DNA from: an uncultured Paenibacillaceae bacterium
GTDB lineage: Bacteria > Bacillota > Bacilli > Paenibacillales > K13
Direction of reading: 5' to 3'
Length of the DNA stretch: 64,000 nucleotides
NCBI GenBank assembly: GCA_913056365.1
Contig: CAJXLT010000012.1
Coordinates: 42,779 to 106,778 of the forward strand
The notes under the pieces are model-generated. The model did not search any database, was not told where the DNA came from, and saw only the letters and a program-made list of their open reading frames with translations. A program made the translations under genes and the position numbers. Of this stretch, positions 36,354-45,581 are shown piece by piece (the stretch's first letter is position 1; the number at the start of each line of letters is the position of its first letter).

Positions 36354-36407
36354 AGCTAGACCGAGGCCTATCATCAGGGAGCTGTTATCGAAGATACTCA
36401 TACACGC

Positions 36408-36438
36408 AGAAGGCAGTTCCTTACGGGGCTGTCTTTTT
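36408..36438 (+). terminator. Terminator after dps
   Basis: An imperfect stem with several G-T pairs (AAGGCAGTTCC with GGGGCTGTCTT) around a four-base loop is followed by TTTTT. Confidence 0.55.
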
Positions 36439-36601
36439 GCATGCAATAGGTTTCTTCGGCTCTCTTGCATTCAAGCTTACACCTGCGCTCGCTAATGATT
36501 GCAACCTATCCATATGTTTCCTCGTCAAGTATAGCAAAGACAGCACGAACTAGAACGATGCAGCCGCTTGTCTTATACAGATAATCAAGGGGGAAGCGCC
36601 A

Positions 36602-38245
36602 GTGAAACAGAAAAGGGGTCTGTGGATTGGGATTTTGTTGCTATGTCTCGTATTAACAACGATCGGCTGTAGTTCAAGCAACGATCAAGCTGGTAACGCA
36701 GGTAACAACACTGCAGGGGCGAACGGTGAGCGCGATCACGCCGACAGAGCAGGGAATACGGCAATGAATGCCGCAGAGGGCAATCGGGCAGATGGAGGCG
36801 GTGAATCTAAGTCCGATATTGTCACACAAGAGCAATCCGCAAGTGATGCGAGTTCAGAACCGAACGTGTATATTCCGCCTGTGCCTTATCCGAAGGATGA
36901 GCAACGCAGCCGGGAAGACGACATGTTCTTCGAGGAGTACGGCACACATCCATTCCTATCACCGGAGGATGATGCCTATTCGACCTTCGCCGTAGATGTA
37001 GATACTGGATCGTACACCATTGTGCGTAATTACTTGCGTGACGGTCTGCTTCCTCCCAAGGAGGCGGTACGCATTGAGGAAATGATCAATTATTTCGATT
37101 TGGCCTATGAAGCGCCAGAGGACGAAGCTTTCGCGATACATGTGGACGGCGGTGATTCGCCTTTCTCCGATCATTACAAGCTGCTGCGAATCGGTCTGAA
37201 GGGCAGAGAGATCCCTGCCGAGCAGCGCAAGCAAGCGAATCTGACCTTCGTCATTGATGTGTCCGGCTCGATGGATCGAGGGGATCGCCTGGATTTGGTG
37301 AAGCGCAGCCTGCGCTTGCTCGTCGAGAGCTTGAATGAGGATGACAAGATCGGCATTGTTACGTATGGCTCGGAAGCGAAGGAAGTATTGCATCTGACAA
37401 GGGTGAAGAACAAGGATCGTATCCTGGAAGCGATCGATGCACTCGCTCCGAGCGGTTCTACGAATGCTGAAGCAGGCTTGGAGATCGCCTATCAGATGGC
37501 GAATGATCAGCTGGATGAAGGAGAGATCAACCGGCTTATTCTCTGTTCAGACGGTGTCGCTAATGTCGGTGAGACCGATCCGGATAACTTGTTGAAGTCC
37601 ATCCGGGAGCATGCAGAAGAAGGCATTACCTTGACGACTCTCGGATTCGGAATGGGCAATTACAACGATGTACTGATGGAGCAGTTGGCCGACAATGGCA
37701 ATGGCAGCTACGCCTATATCGATTCGTTCAGTGAGGCGCGGCGGTTATTCACAGAGGAGCTGGTCGGAACGCTGGAGACGATCGCAACAGATGCGAAGAT
37801 TCAGGTAGAATTCAATCCGGAGCGAGTGGATCGTTATCGCCTGCTAGGTTATGAGAACCGCGATGTAGCTGATGAGGACTTCCGCAATGATGAAGTCGAT
37901 GCGGGCGAAGTGGGAGCGGGTCATACGGTGACAGCCTTGTATGAAGTCAGATTGAAGGACGGGCAGGAGGAGCACCCTTTCGGCACAGTTCGCTTGCGCT
38001 ACGAAGATGCGAGGACAGAAGCCGTACAGGAATTGTCAGCACCGCTTCAGGTCGGCACGAGCTTGCAGCGGGAGACAGCTTTATTGGCAGCTGCCGCGGA
38101 GTATGCCGAAATTCTGAGAGGAAGCTATTGGGCGCAGGACGGTGACTTAGAGGCTGTGCTAGAGGTAGCGGAGCGCTCGGCGAACGGCGGCAGCCAGGAG
38201 GAGCTTGTCGGTATGATCAAAGATACGCTGGCATTATCACCTTAA
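36602..38245 (+). CDS. VWA-domain lipoprotein (YfbK family)
   Basis: A 547-residue lipoprotein. The lipobox is TTIGC (mature Cys at ~23), followed by a long Asn/Gly/Ala/Asp-rich linker (~25-85). Then a YfbK N-terminal domain (STFAVDVDTGSYTIVRNYLR, EEMINYFDLAY), a von Willebrand factor A domain with the MIDAS motif FVIDVSGSMDR and later DGVANVGETDPD, and a C-terminal DUF3520-like domain. GTG 36602 follows AAGGGGGAAG. The family is widespread on cell envelopes; a role in adhesion or complex assembly is assumed but not established. It converges with the response regulator gene. Confidence 0.88.
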   Translation: MKQKRGLWIGILLLCLVLTTIGCSSSNDQAGNAGNNTAGANGERDHADRAGNTAMNAAEGNRADGGGESKSDIVTQEQSASDASSEPNVYIPPVPYPKDEQRSREDDMFFEEYGTHPFLSPEDDAYSTFAVDVDTGSYTIVRNYLRDGLLPPKEAVRIEEMINYFDLAYEAPEDEAFAIHVDGGDSPFSDHYKLLRIGLKGREIPAEQRKQANLTFVIDVSGSMDRGDRLDLVKRSLRLLVESLNEDDKIGIVTYGSEAKEVLHLTRVKNKDRILEAIDALAPSGSTNAEAGLEIAYQMANDQLDEGEINRLILCSDGVANVGETDPDNLLKSIREHAEEGITLTTLGFGMGNYNDVLMEQLADNGNGSYAYIDSFSEARRLFTEELVGTLETIATDAKIQVEFNPERVDRYRLLGYENRDVADEDFRNDEVDAGEVGAGHTVTALYEVRLKDGQEEHPFGTVRLRYEDARTEAVQELSAPLQVGTSLQRETALLAAAAEYAEILRGSYWAQDGDLEAVLEVAERSANGGSQEELVGMIKDTLALSP

Positions 38246-38260
38246 TCAAGCAAGCTTGCT

Positions 38261-38944
38261 TTACACGAGACCTTCATCGTGTGCTTTGCGCGATGCTTGA
38301 ATGCGGTCTCGGACGTCTAGCTTAGAGTAAATATTGGAGATGTAATTTTTGACCGTTCCTTCCGACAGGAACAGCCGCTCGGCGATCTCCCGGTTGTTCA
38401 AGCCTTCGGATATGCATTGCAGCACTTGCATTTCACGATCACTCAAGCCGTACGATTTGGAACGCTCGGTTGCATCTTGACCATCGCTTGTATCGGCCAG
38501 GATCGGATCGGCTGCGCTGTCTGACTTCAACTGCGTGATGAGCAATTGGGCAATGTCCTGCGGAATCAAGCTGTTGCCCTCCGCTACCCATTTTACACCG
38601 GAGGCTAGATCCTTCGGATGGATAGCCTTGAGCAGATAGCCTTCCGCACCAGCACTTAGGGCGTCTATTACGTATTGCACTTCTTGGAATGTCGTTAGAA
38701 TGATGATCTTGATATCAGGCCATCGCTGCTTAATGACCTGAGTCGCTTCTACGCCGTTCATAATCGGCATGTGAATATCCATTAGGATTAGATCTGGCTG
38801 CAGCTGCTCGCACAGCTGCAGCGCTTCCTCGCCATTGCTCGCCATTCCTGCGACTTCGAGCGCAGGGTCCAAGTCGAGTACAATATGCAGGCTCTCCCGA
38901 ATTAATTCTTGATCATCAACTAGCAGTAAGCGTACGGTGCTCAT
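38261..38944 (-). CDS. NarL-family response regulator
   Basis: A 227-residue regulator with a standard receiver: DDQE at the start, phosphoacceptor Asp in DLILMDIHMPIMNG, Thr in IIILTTFQ and Lys in LLKAIHPKD. The LuxR-type helix-turn-helix is LSDREMQVLQCISEGLNNRE through LFLSEGTVKNYISNIYSKLD. It lies four bases after the histidine kinase gene and is co-transcribed with it. Its likely targets are the divergent ABC transporter promoter and possibly its own. Confidence 0.93.
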   Translation of the reverse strand: MSTVRLLLVDDQELIRESLHIVLDLDPALEVAGMASNGEEALQLCEQLQPDLILMDIHMPIMNGVEATQVIKQRWPDIKIIILTTFQEVQYVIDALSAGAEGYLLKAIHPKDLASGVKWVAEGNSLIPQDIAQLLITQLKSDSAADPILADTSDGQDATERSKSYGLSDREMQVLQCISEGLNNREIAERLFLSEGTVKNYISNIYSKLDVRDRIQASRKAHDEGLV

Positions 38945-38948
38945 GCTC

Positions 38949-40139
38949 TCATCCTTTCTGGGCAGGAACAGTTACCATTAACACCGTTCCTTCGCCTCGT
39001 TTGGAGTATATCTTCAATTCGCCGTGCAAGGCAGCTATGCGCTCCTTCATCGATTGCATGCCGAAGCCGTATTGTACTTCGTCGAAGCCTGCGCCATTAT
39101 CGGTAACTGTCAAGGCAACCTTATCGTTTGCAGTGACGAGTCCTACATCGATTGAGGCTGCATGGCCGTGACGCTTCGCGTTCGTGAGCGCTTCTTGCAG
39201 ACAGCGAATGAGGGTGAGCTTCGTCTGGCGGGACAAGTCGACATCAGCGCCGTTCTGGGTGACGACGACCTGTGTGCCCGTGTGCGTAGCGAAGGCTTTG
39301 GCGATTCGGTCCAATTGTGGATACAGCTTGCCTTCTTCTATATCGGGAGCCAGTTGGTGGATATGCTCACGCACCTCTTGCAGTCCGTCTCGGGTAACCT
39401 TGCGCAGCACATCCAGCCGCTCAACCGCCTTATCAGGGGCTGACTGGATCAAGTAGTGAACCGCATCCATGCCCATAATGACGGAGGTGAACGTATGCCC
39501 GACCGTATCGTGCAACTCGCGGGCAAGCCGGTCCCGTTCTTCTAGTATCGTCAACCTCTCTACCTCTTGTGAATATTGTTGCAGGATATTGTTCTGGTTC
39601 TGAATCAGCATGTACTGTTCTTCATTCTCCTTGAGCAGCTGCTTCATCTTCTGATTCGATTCCATAATGCGGCCTAATGTGAACCCGATGCCGAACATGA
39701 GGAAGTAGACCGCGTACAGATCGAACATATTCACGAAATCAAAATCCCGAATCAACATCGGATAAGTGGCGGGAAGCAGCAGGACGAACACCGGGAATGT
39801 CCATAGCAAATCTCGCTTCTGCCCCAAGTAACCGACGACCAGGACGGAGATGACGGCGAAGGATATCAGCTCCTGCGTTTCATAGATGACATATGCTTGC
39901 ATCGCGACCGAGGTTACAAGCACCGTAAGTGCGAACATACCGGGCTTCACAGAGCCGGGGTGCCAGAACATTAGCGGCAGCGCATAGCTCAATACGATTA
40001 CAATGATGGAGAGAATGAGCGGCGGGTTATGCAGAAGCTCAGGCGCTAAGAATAAGTAAAAGAGCCCCACACTCATCCACATTGTATAGATGCTGAATAG
40101 TACCCAATCTACCCAGTTCCATTGTTTGGGCTGATTCAT
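38949..40139 (-). CDS. Membrane histidine kinase, HisKA_3 type
   Basis: A 396-residue sensor kinase with about six membrane segments and very short external loops (~12-160), a coiled-coil linker, a HisKA_3 dimerisation domain with RELHDTVGHTFTSVIMG (phosphorylated His), and a HATPase domain (LQEALTNAKRHGHA, VTDNGAGFD, FGMQSMKERIAALHGELKI). This is the NarL/LiaS/DesK-like class of intramembrane sensors. ATG 40139 has GGAGG seven bases before it; longer in-frame starts lack sites. Divergent from the ABC transporter, which it probably controls. Confidence 0.92.
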   Translation of the reverse strand: MNQPKQWNWVDWVLFSIYTMWMSVGLFYLFLAPELLHNPPLILSIIVIVLSYALPLMFWHPGSVKPGMFALTVLVTSVAMQAYVIYETQELISFAVISVLVVGYLGQKRDLLWTFPVFVLLLPATYPMLIRDFDFVNMFDLYAVYFLMFGIGFTLGRIMESNQKMKQLLKENEEQYMLIQNQNNILQQYSQEVERLTILEERDRLARELHDTVGHTFTSVIMGMDAVHYLIQSAPDKAVERLDVLRKVTRDGLQEVREHIHQLAPDIEEGKLYPQLDRIAKAFATHTGTQVVVTQNGADVDLSRQTKLTLIRCLQEALTNAKRHGHAASIDVGLVTANDKVALTVTDNGAGFDEVQYGFGMQSMKERIAALHGELKIYSKRGEGTVLMVTVPAQKG

Positions 40140-40221
40140 GATCGAGCCTCCGATTCTTAGGATATAGCAGTAACAACAGCTATATTGTACATGATGTGGC
40201 TGAACTGGCATAGTGAAATCA

Positions 40222-40241
40222 GTCATATTGCAAATTATGAC
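40222..40241. promoter_or_regulatory. Inverted repeat, probable response regulator operator
   Basis: GTCATA (40222-40227) and TATGAC (40236-40241) form perfect six-base arms around eight bases, between the divergent kinase and transporter genes. It is centred about 55 bases before the predicted transporter start site, a usual place for activator binding by a NarL-type dimer. Confidence 0.5.
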
Positions 40242-40251
40242 CGGGAGTAGG

Positions 40252-40281
40252 TAGACAGCTGAATGTATAGACTGGTAATAT
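40252..40281 (+). promoter_or_regulatory. Promoter of the ABC-2 transporter genes
   Basis: TAGACA (40252-40257) and TAATAT (40276-40281) are 18 bases apart, about 30 bases before the ATPase start. Confidence 0.5.
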
Positions 40282-40311
40282 GTTACTCAAATTCAAGAGG
40301 AGGATATGTGC

Positions 40312-41244
40312 ATGAACGAAGCGGAAACACCGATCGTACAGCTTCGCAATGTTAGCAAGAAAATCGGGAGTAAGACGATTATTAGCCAGCTGTCCTTTGA
40401 CGTGCCAAGAGGAGAAGTGTTCGGGTTCCTAGGTCCTAACGGTGCGGGCAAAACAACGACGATTCGCATGATGGTCGGCTTGATGTCCATTACCGAGGGT
40501 GAGATCCATATTGAAGGAGCTAGTGTGTCCAGGGATTTCGAGAAGGCGATCGAGCATGTAGGCGCCATTGTAGAAAATCCGGAGATGTACAAATTTCTAA
40601 CGGGCTATCAAAATCTTATGCATTATGCACGAATGCGGAATGGGATTGCCAAAGAACGAATTGACGAGGTGGTGGCTCTGGTCGGTCTGTCGAACCGCAT
40701 CCACGAGAAGGTGAAGACCTATTCACTCGGCATGCGGCAGCGATTAGGGGTTGCGCAGGCGCTGCTGCACAGACCGTCTCTGTTAATATTGGACGAGCCG
40801 ACGAACGGACTTGATCCGGCAGGTATCCGTGAATTGCGTGATTACTTGCGTAAGCTGTCGCGTGAAGAGAACATTGCCGTAGTTGTCTCCAGTCATCTCT
40901 TGTCGGAGATGGAGCTTATGTGCGACAAGGTAGCGATCATACAGAACGGCAAGCTGATCGATGTGCGCGCGGTGAAGGGCGACCAGCTAGAGGGATCGGC
41001 GGGGATCGTACAGCTTGAAGCAGACCCGATAGAGCAAGCATTGGAGATAGCCAAAGCGTTCGATGATTCAATTGATGCAGCTATACAGGACGGCAAGCTG
41101 CGAGTCACCTTGAACCGGGAAGACATCCCGAAGCTGAATGCACAGTTAGTTGAGGCTGGTATTAAGGTGTACAGCATCCAGACAACGACCAAGTCACTCG
41201 AGGATACGTTCCTAGAGATGACAGGAGGTGACCAGATTGCTTAA
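40312..41244 (+). CDS. ABC transporter ATPase (BcrA-like)
   Basis: A ~310-residue ATPase: Walker A GPNGAGKTTT, Q loop region, signature YSLGMRQRLG, Walker B LLILDEPTNGLDP and a C-terminal extension of ~90 residues typical of BcrA/CcmA-type ATPases. ATG 40312 is eight bases after AGAGGAGG. It overlaps the permease gene. With the divergent two-component system it resembles bacitracin/lantibiotic-type or YfiLMN-type export modules. Confidence 0.92.
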   Translation: MNEAETPIVQLRNVSKKIGSKTIISQLSFDVPRGEVFGFLGPNGAGKTTTIRMMVGLMSITEGEIHIEGASVSRDFEKAIEHVGAIVENPEMYKFLTGYQNLMHYARMRNGIAKERIDEVVALVGLSNRIHEKVKTYSLGMRQRLGVAQALLHRPSLLILDEPTNGLDPAGIRELRDYLRKLSREENIAVVVSSHLLSEMELMCDKVAIIQNGKLIDVRAVKGDQLEGSAGIVQLEADPIEQALEIAKAFDDSIDAAIQDGKLRVTLNREDIPKLNAQLVEAGIKVYSIQTTTKSLEDTFLEMTGGDQIA

Positions 41245-42181
41245 CCTGATTCGCAATGAGAACATGAAGCTGTACCGGCGTCCGCGCACTTGGATTATGT
41301 TCGGCATCGTGCTCGGTCTCTACGCATTCGTCATGTTGATGATGCACTTCTTCACTAACGAGACGATGACTGACAATTGGCGGGACCGTTATGAGCAGGA
41401 TCGTCAACATTTAAGCGAGACCCTGAATGCGAATGGTGCTTCTCCAGGCAATGAACAGTTGACGCAAGAACTGATGAAAATCGAGTATGCGCTGGAGCAT
41501 GATATTCCGCCAGTCCATGCGACAATGTGGAGCGGTGTGATGGATTCAACGGGATTCATTATTTTGGTAACGATCATGACAGTGGTCGTGGCAGGAGATA
41601 TTGTCGCGTCTGAATTTACATGGGGGACGATTAAGATGCTGCTCATTCGTCCGGCTTCACGGGCGAAGATCTTACTGTCGAAGTATTTGGCTTCCTTCTT
41701 GTTCGCATTGCTCCTGCTGCTTGCCTTGCTTAGCTTCTCGATCGTACTGAATGGCATACTGACTGGCTTCAGCGGGTTTGGACAGCCGATGCTTACTGTC
41801 AATGATGCTGGAGACAAGGTAGAGGAAGTGAGCTTGCTAGGCAATGTGCTGAAGGCGTATGCGCTGTCTACAGTCGAACTGATTATGTTCGTTACGATGT
41901 CCTTCATGATTTCGTCGGTATTCCGCAGCAGTGCGCTGGCGATTGCTCTCTCTATTGTGGCATTGCTGCTTGGTTATCTGGTGACACTTAATTTGGCGAT
42001 GTACTTCGACTGGGCCAAGTACTTGCTGTTCGCCAATACGGACTTAACGCAGCACTTGGAAGGTCGGCCGCTCATAGAAGGGATGACGATGACCTTCTCA
42101 ATTGCGATGCTTGCGATCTACTTTGCCGCCTTCAACTTCTTCTCTTGGTTGTTCTTTACGAAGAGGGATGTGGCTTCCTAA
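41237..42181 (+). CDS. ABC-2 type permease
   Basis: A ~314-residue membrane protein with six hydrophobic segments (LLRIRNE-type start, then ~20-40, a large external loop ~50-100, and five later helices). The external loop is rich in acidic and amide residues. TTG 41237 is preferred because AGGAGG from the ATPase gene end lies eight bases before it; GTG 41228 is inside that site. Overlap with the ATPase gene means coupled translation. Function is export with the ATPase; the substrate is unknown. Confidence 0.88.
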   Translation: MLNLIRNENMKLYRRPRTWIMFGIVLGLYAFVMLMMHFFTNETMTDNWRDRYEQDRQHLSETLNANGASPGNEQLTQELMKIEYALEHDIPPVHATMWSGVMDSTGFIILVTIMTVVVAGDIVASEFTWGTIKMLLIRPASRAKILLSKYLASFLFALLLLLALLSFSIVLNGILTGFSGFGQPMLTVNDAGDKVEEVSLLGNVLKAYALSTVELIMFVTMSFMISSVFRSSALAIALSIVALLLGYLVTLNLAMYFDWAKYLLFANTDLTQHLEGRPLIEGMTMTFSIAMLAIYFAAFNFFSWLFFTKRDVAS

Positions 42182-42248
42182 CCAGCGCTAGGAATCCTCT
42201 GCATGTATGAGCATGGCAGTCTGTAAGCAGTGAATATTGCAGCAAAAC

Positions 42249-42312
42249 AAAAAGCAGGTTCCGCTGCAGTCGGAAGGGGTATTTCCCGACTTCATGCGGA
42301 ACCTGCTTTTTT
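42249..42312. terminator. Bidirectional terminator
   Basis: A long stem (AAAAAGCAGGTTCCGC with GCGGAACCTGCTTTTTT, plus inner AGTCGG/CCGACT) has A-run and T-run flanks, so it can stop transcripts from the permease side and from the bactofilin side, whose stop codons flank it. Confidence 0.88.
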
Positions 42313-42326
42313 GCGTCGTGATTCGA

Positions 42327-42716
42327 TCATTGTTCCTTGGCTGGCTGTTCCTTCGCTGCGGCAGCTTCCTGAAGCATCTGGCTAGTGCCTTCGAAGATGC
42401 CGCCTTCCTCGATGACGAGCGCATGGCAGGATGCGTCGCCGCGAAGGATACCCCCTTGAAGAATCGTGAGTGTACCTGTAGTGTGGACATGACCGATCAC
42501 TTCGCCGGCAATCCATATATGACGGGCTTGAATATTGGATGAGGCAGTCGCTTGCTCACCAATCGTAATATCGCCTTCGGTGATGAGCTTTCCGGTGAAG
42601 GAACCTTCAATGCGAATGCTGCCGGAGCTGCGCAGTTCGCCTTCGATTGCAGTGTTGTGTCCGATTAGCGTATCTAGCTTGCCTGCGTCTTGTTTTTTGC
42701 GTCCGATCTTAGACAT
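42327..42716 (-). CDS. Bactofilin, module 2
   Basis: A 129-residue bactofilin with the repeating beta-helix (LIGHNTAIEGELRSSGSIRI, GSFTGKLITEGDITIGEQAT, ARHIWIAGEVIGHVHTTGTL, GGILRGDASCHALVIEEGG). Tails are short; the C-terminus is Ala/Glu/Gln-rich. It begins four bases after the M23 gene, tighter than in module 1. It is clearly a paralogue of the 22213-22653 protein and would polymerise in the cytoplasm next to the membrane. Confidence 0.9.
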   Translation of the reverse strand: MSKIGRKKQDAGKLDTLIGHNTAIEGELRSSGSIRIEGSFTGKLITEGDITIGEQATASSNIQARHIWIAGEVIGHVHTTGTLTILQGGILRGDASCHALVIEEGGIFEGTSQMLQEAAAAKEQPAKEQ

Positions 42717-42720
42717 GATG

Positions 42721-43785
42721 TCAATCCTCCCGCGAGCTCTTCATATATGGCTTCGGATCAACGGACTGTCCGTTGACTAGGATTTCATAGTGAAGATGTG
42801 TTCCAGTGCTTCGTCCGGTAGATCCCATCTTCCCGATCACGTCGCCCTTGTTTACACTGGCGCCATACTCTGTCTCAGTACTGCTTAAATGCATATAATG
42901 TGTCTTAATGCCATTCGAATGATTGATGATGACATTGTATCCTTCTGATTGGCTGTAACCAGCATGGGTAACGATACCGTCTGCGGCAGCATAGATGGAA
43001 GATCCGTGAGCGCCCGCAATGTCAATGCCGGAATGGAAGCTCCAAGTTCCGGTGAACGGATCTTTGCGTGTGCCGAACGTGGACGTGACCTTGCGGTAGC
43101 CAGTCGGCCATATCGATGGTGTAATCCGCTGTAGATGCTGATACGCCTCTACCTCACTCTTGGCTTCCTTCAAGCTAACAGACAAGGAATCAAGCTCCTT
43201 ATCCAATGATTGGAAGGAGTCTCCTGTTTCATCCAGAATGGCCATCATATCATCGTCGTTAAGGGCGTGCATCTGACCGCCTACAGCGGCATTGCCGCCA
43301 GACATCAACGGTGAGAGCTGCGGCTGCATGGCGGACAAGCCTCGGGATAACGAGGGGATAGCTGATGCGACAGTAACCTGCGGACTGTTCGATGCAGTAC
43401 GCTGATGCTCTTCGGATTCATCTGGATCGGCCATACCTCGCAGTTCATTCTCCAGCTCTCTTAATTGCAGCACTTTAGATTGAACTTGCTCGGCTTGCTG
43501 AGACACCTCGATGACGTTACTATGCAGCTCTTGAATTTGTCGATTCTTGTCTGCGACTATCGTATGTAATTCCGCTCCTTTGTTATCTAGAAGCTGAGCG
43601 AGCTCCTTATTATATTGTGATGTTAATTGGTACTCATAGTACTGCATGATCACAAGTGCGATCAAGCCGAGAACCGTAACCGGAATGGACCAGAGCGCGA
43701 GCTTAGGTATGCGGAACTGCCGGCTCTGCTGATCGGCTTCGGGTACCATGACGAATGTAAGTGTGCGGCTTCGCTTCTTCTTCAT
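42721..43785 (-). CDS. Membrane-anchored M23 (LytM-type) peptidase, module 2
   Basis: A 354-residue type II membrane protein with the same plan as the 22707-23762 product: basic cytoplasmic tail, membrane segment (~30-50), coiled coil (~55-115), linker and M23 domain with HSGIDIAG, THYMHL and GTHLHYEI zinc/catalytic motifs. The tail contains LTFVMVPEADQQSRQFRI, which aligns with the tail of module 1 as LTF-x6-D-x3-R-x-F-x-(I/L). The bactofilin gene follows directly. Likely a spatially targeted cell-wall hydrolase. Confidence 0.92.
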   Translation of the reverse strand: MKKKRSRTLTFVMVPEADQQSRQFRIPKLALWSIPVTVLGLIALVIMQYYEYQLTSQYNKELAQLLDNKGAELHTIVADKNRQIQELHSNVIEVSQQAEQVQSKVLQLRELENELRGMADPDESEEHQRTASNSPQVTVASAIPSLSRGLSAMQPQLSPLMSGGNAAVGGQMHALNDDDMMAILDETGDSFQSLDKELDSLSVSLKEAKSEVEAYQHLQRITPSIWPTGYRKVTSTFGTRKDPFTGTWSFHSGIDIAGAHGSSIYAAADGIVTHAGYSQSEGYNVIINHSNGIKTHYMHLSSTETEYGASVNKGDVIGKMGSTGRSTGTHLHYEILVNGQSVDPKPYMKSSRED

Positions 43786-44143
43786 GTGTCCTCCCTATAT
43801 TGTTGTAAACGTAGATTGTCAGGACTTTAGATGCATGAATATGATATCTCGCAACAAACATTATTCGTCATACAGTGGGGAAAAACCTTCCTGACATGCG
43901 ATTTTTATTTGACTTTTTTCATTACATGCACTTCTCTATTTCCATTACAAGGGTGAATCGTAATAGTTCGGCATGCCTAATTGCGCTGCTGCAGTCAATC
44001 TAAGGAAGCTTCTGATTGCGCTGAACGCCTTGGAATGGTATTTATCCGATAATGATCCCTGTATATGTATCAGGTTTGGCGGATTGGAGCAACGGGTATG
44101 ATGGTAGAGACCATGCCTGTATGTGCAAAAAGGAGGAAGTTGG
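43786..44143. other. Divergent intergenic region without a gene
   Basis: This 358-bp gap separates the M23 gene from cls. It contains TTGACT at 43911-43916 and several AT-rich tracts suitable for promoters in both directions, but no convincing -35/-10 pair that I can place with confidence, and no small gene with a ribosome binding site. Confidence 0.3.
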
Positions 44144-45556
44144 TTGATTTGGCTGACGGGGATTTTGCTCATCTATTTGTTTCAGATTGTGACGATTGTG
44201 CTGCTGGAATATCGGCATCCTTCTAAGGCGATAGCGTGGCTTATGATCTTGTTTATATTTCCTCTGATCGGATTTGTTATGTATTATTTCCTCGCACAGG
44301 AATACAAGAAGCGCAGACTCGTGCGCAGGAAGGAGAAGCAAGCGCTGCTGCTGAACTTCATGCAGGAGCCGGAGCGTGCCGGTGCTATGCGTAACGCAGG
44401 GATGAACAATGAGCCGCGCTTGTTCGGATTGTTGGACAGCTTCTCGGAAGCGCCTATTACGAGCCGCAATGAAACGACAGTGCTGACGAATGCGCCGCAT
44501 ACGTACACGGCCATGCTGGAAGCTATAGAGCAAGCGCAACATCATATTCATGTGGAAAGCTATATTGTGCGCGATGATACGATTGGCAATACGTTCCGTG
44601 AATTGCTGGAGCGCAAATCCCGAGCAGGCATTGAGGTGCGGGTGATTGTCGATGGGATAGGGAGTTACCATCTGCCTGCGAGCTATTTGGCTAATTTGAA
44701 GCGAGCCGGTGTACAAGCTGAAGTATTCCTTCCTCCGTCGATTGCGTTCTTCGATAAGCGAATGAATTATAGAAATCATCGGAAAATTATGGTGATTGAT
44801 GGAAGTGTCGGTTTTGTCGGCGGGATTAATATAGGAGATGAGCACTTGGGGGCGGATGCGAAGCTGGGATTTTGGCGCGATACGCATCTGCGTATTAGCG
44901 GAGAGGCTGTGCGCACGCTGCAGGATACGTTCCTGACCGATTGGTTGTTCGTCAGCGGACAAACCGTTAACGGACCTGTCTACGCACCGAACTACGGCGG
45001 GACGGGTGTGGAAGAGGTTCAAATTATTGCGAGCGGACCGGACAAGCAAGGGGATGCCATATTGGAAATGTATTTCGGTGCGATATGTGCAGCCAAGCAG
45101 CGCGTCTATTTGACCACACCCTATTTCATACCGGAGGCGAGCATCGAGATGGCTCTGAAGACAGCCGCAGCGAGCGGAGTGGATGTGCGGATCATCGTTC
45201 CGGGAAGACCGGATTCCAGATTGGTGCATTGGGCCTCGCTTGCATACCTGGAGGAGTTGATGGAGGCTGGTGTTCGATTCTATCAGTATCAGAAAGGATT
45301 CATTCATGCGAAAACGATGATTGTGGACGAGTTGCTTGCTTCTGTAGGGACAGCCAATATGGACTTGCGCAGCTTCTTCAGTAACTTCGAACTGAATGCA
45401 GTGTTGTTCGATGCTAGAACGATTCGGCGTCTGGCAGCGGACTTCACGGAGGATTTGCGAGACAGCGAGCAAGTGAGGCTGGAGGCGTTCCGCCACCGGC
45501 CTCGAATTGCAAGAGGGAAGGAAATACTCGCTCGTATACTGTCGCCATTGCTGTAA
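44144..45556 (+). CDS. cls: Cardiolipin synthase
   Basis: Condenses two phosphatidylglycerols into cardiolipin and glycerol. The ~470-residue enzyme has two N-terminal membrane helices and two phospholipase D domains. The HKD motifs are HRKIMVIDGSVGFVGG and HAKTMIVDELLASVGTANMD. Length is standard for bacterial Cls. TTG 44144 has AAGGAGG seven bases upstream; GTG 44123 includes that site. A large open frame on the opposite strand across the gene is a shadow. It converges with the solute-binding protein gene. Confidence 0.94.
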   Translation: MIWLTGILLIYLFQIVTIVLLEYRHPSKAIAWLMILFIFPLIGFVMYYFLAQEYKKRRLVRRKEKQALLLNFMQEPERAGAMRNAGMNNEPRLFGLLDSFSEAPITSRNETTVLTNAPHTYTAMLEAIEQAQHHIHVESYIVRDDTIGNTFRELLERKSRAGIEVRVIVDGIGSYHLPASYLANLKRAGVQAEVFLPPSIAFFDKRMNYRNHRKIMVIDGSVGFVGGINIGDEHLGADAKLGFWRDTHLRISGEAVRTLQDTFLTDWLFVSGQTVNGPVYAPNYGGTGVEEVQIIASGPDKQGDAILEMYFGAICAAKQRVYLTTPYFIPEASIEMALKTAAASGVDVRIIVPGRPDSRLVHWASLAYLEELMEAGVRFYQYQKGFIHAKTMIVDELLASVGTANMDLRSFFSNFELNAVLFDARTIRRLAADFTEDLRDSEQVRLEAFRHRPRIARGKEILARILSPLL

Positions 45557-45581
45557 TGACTTGCGAACAACAGGGAAGCAG

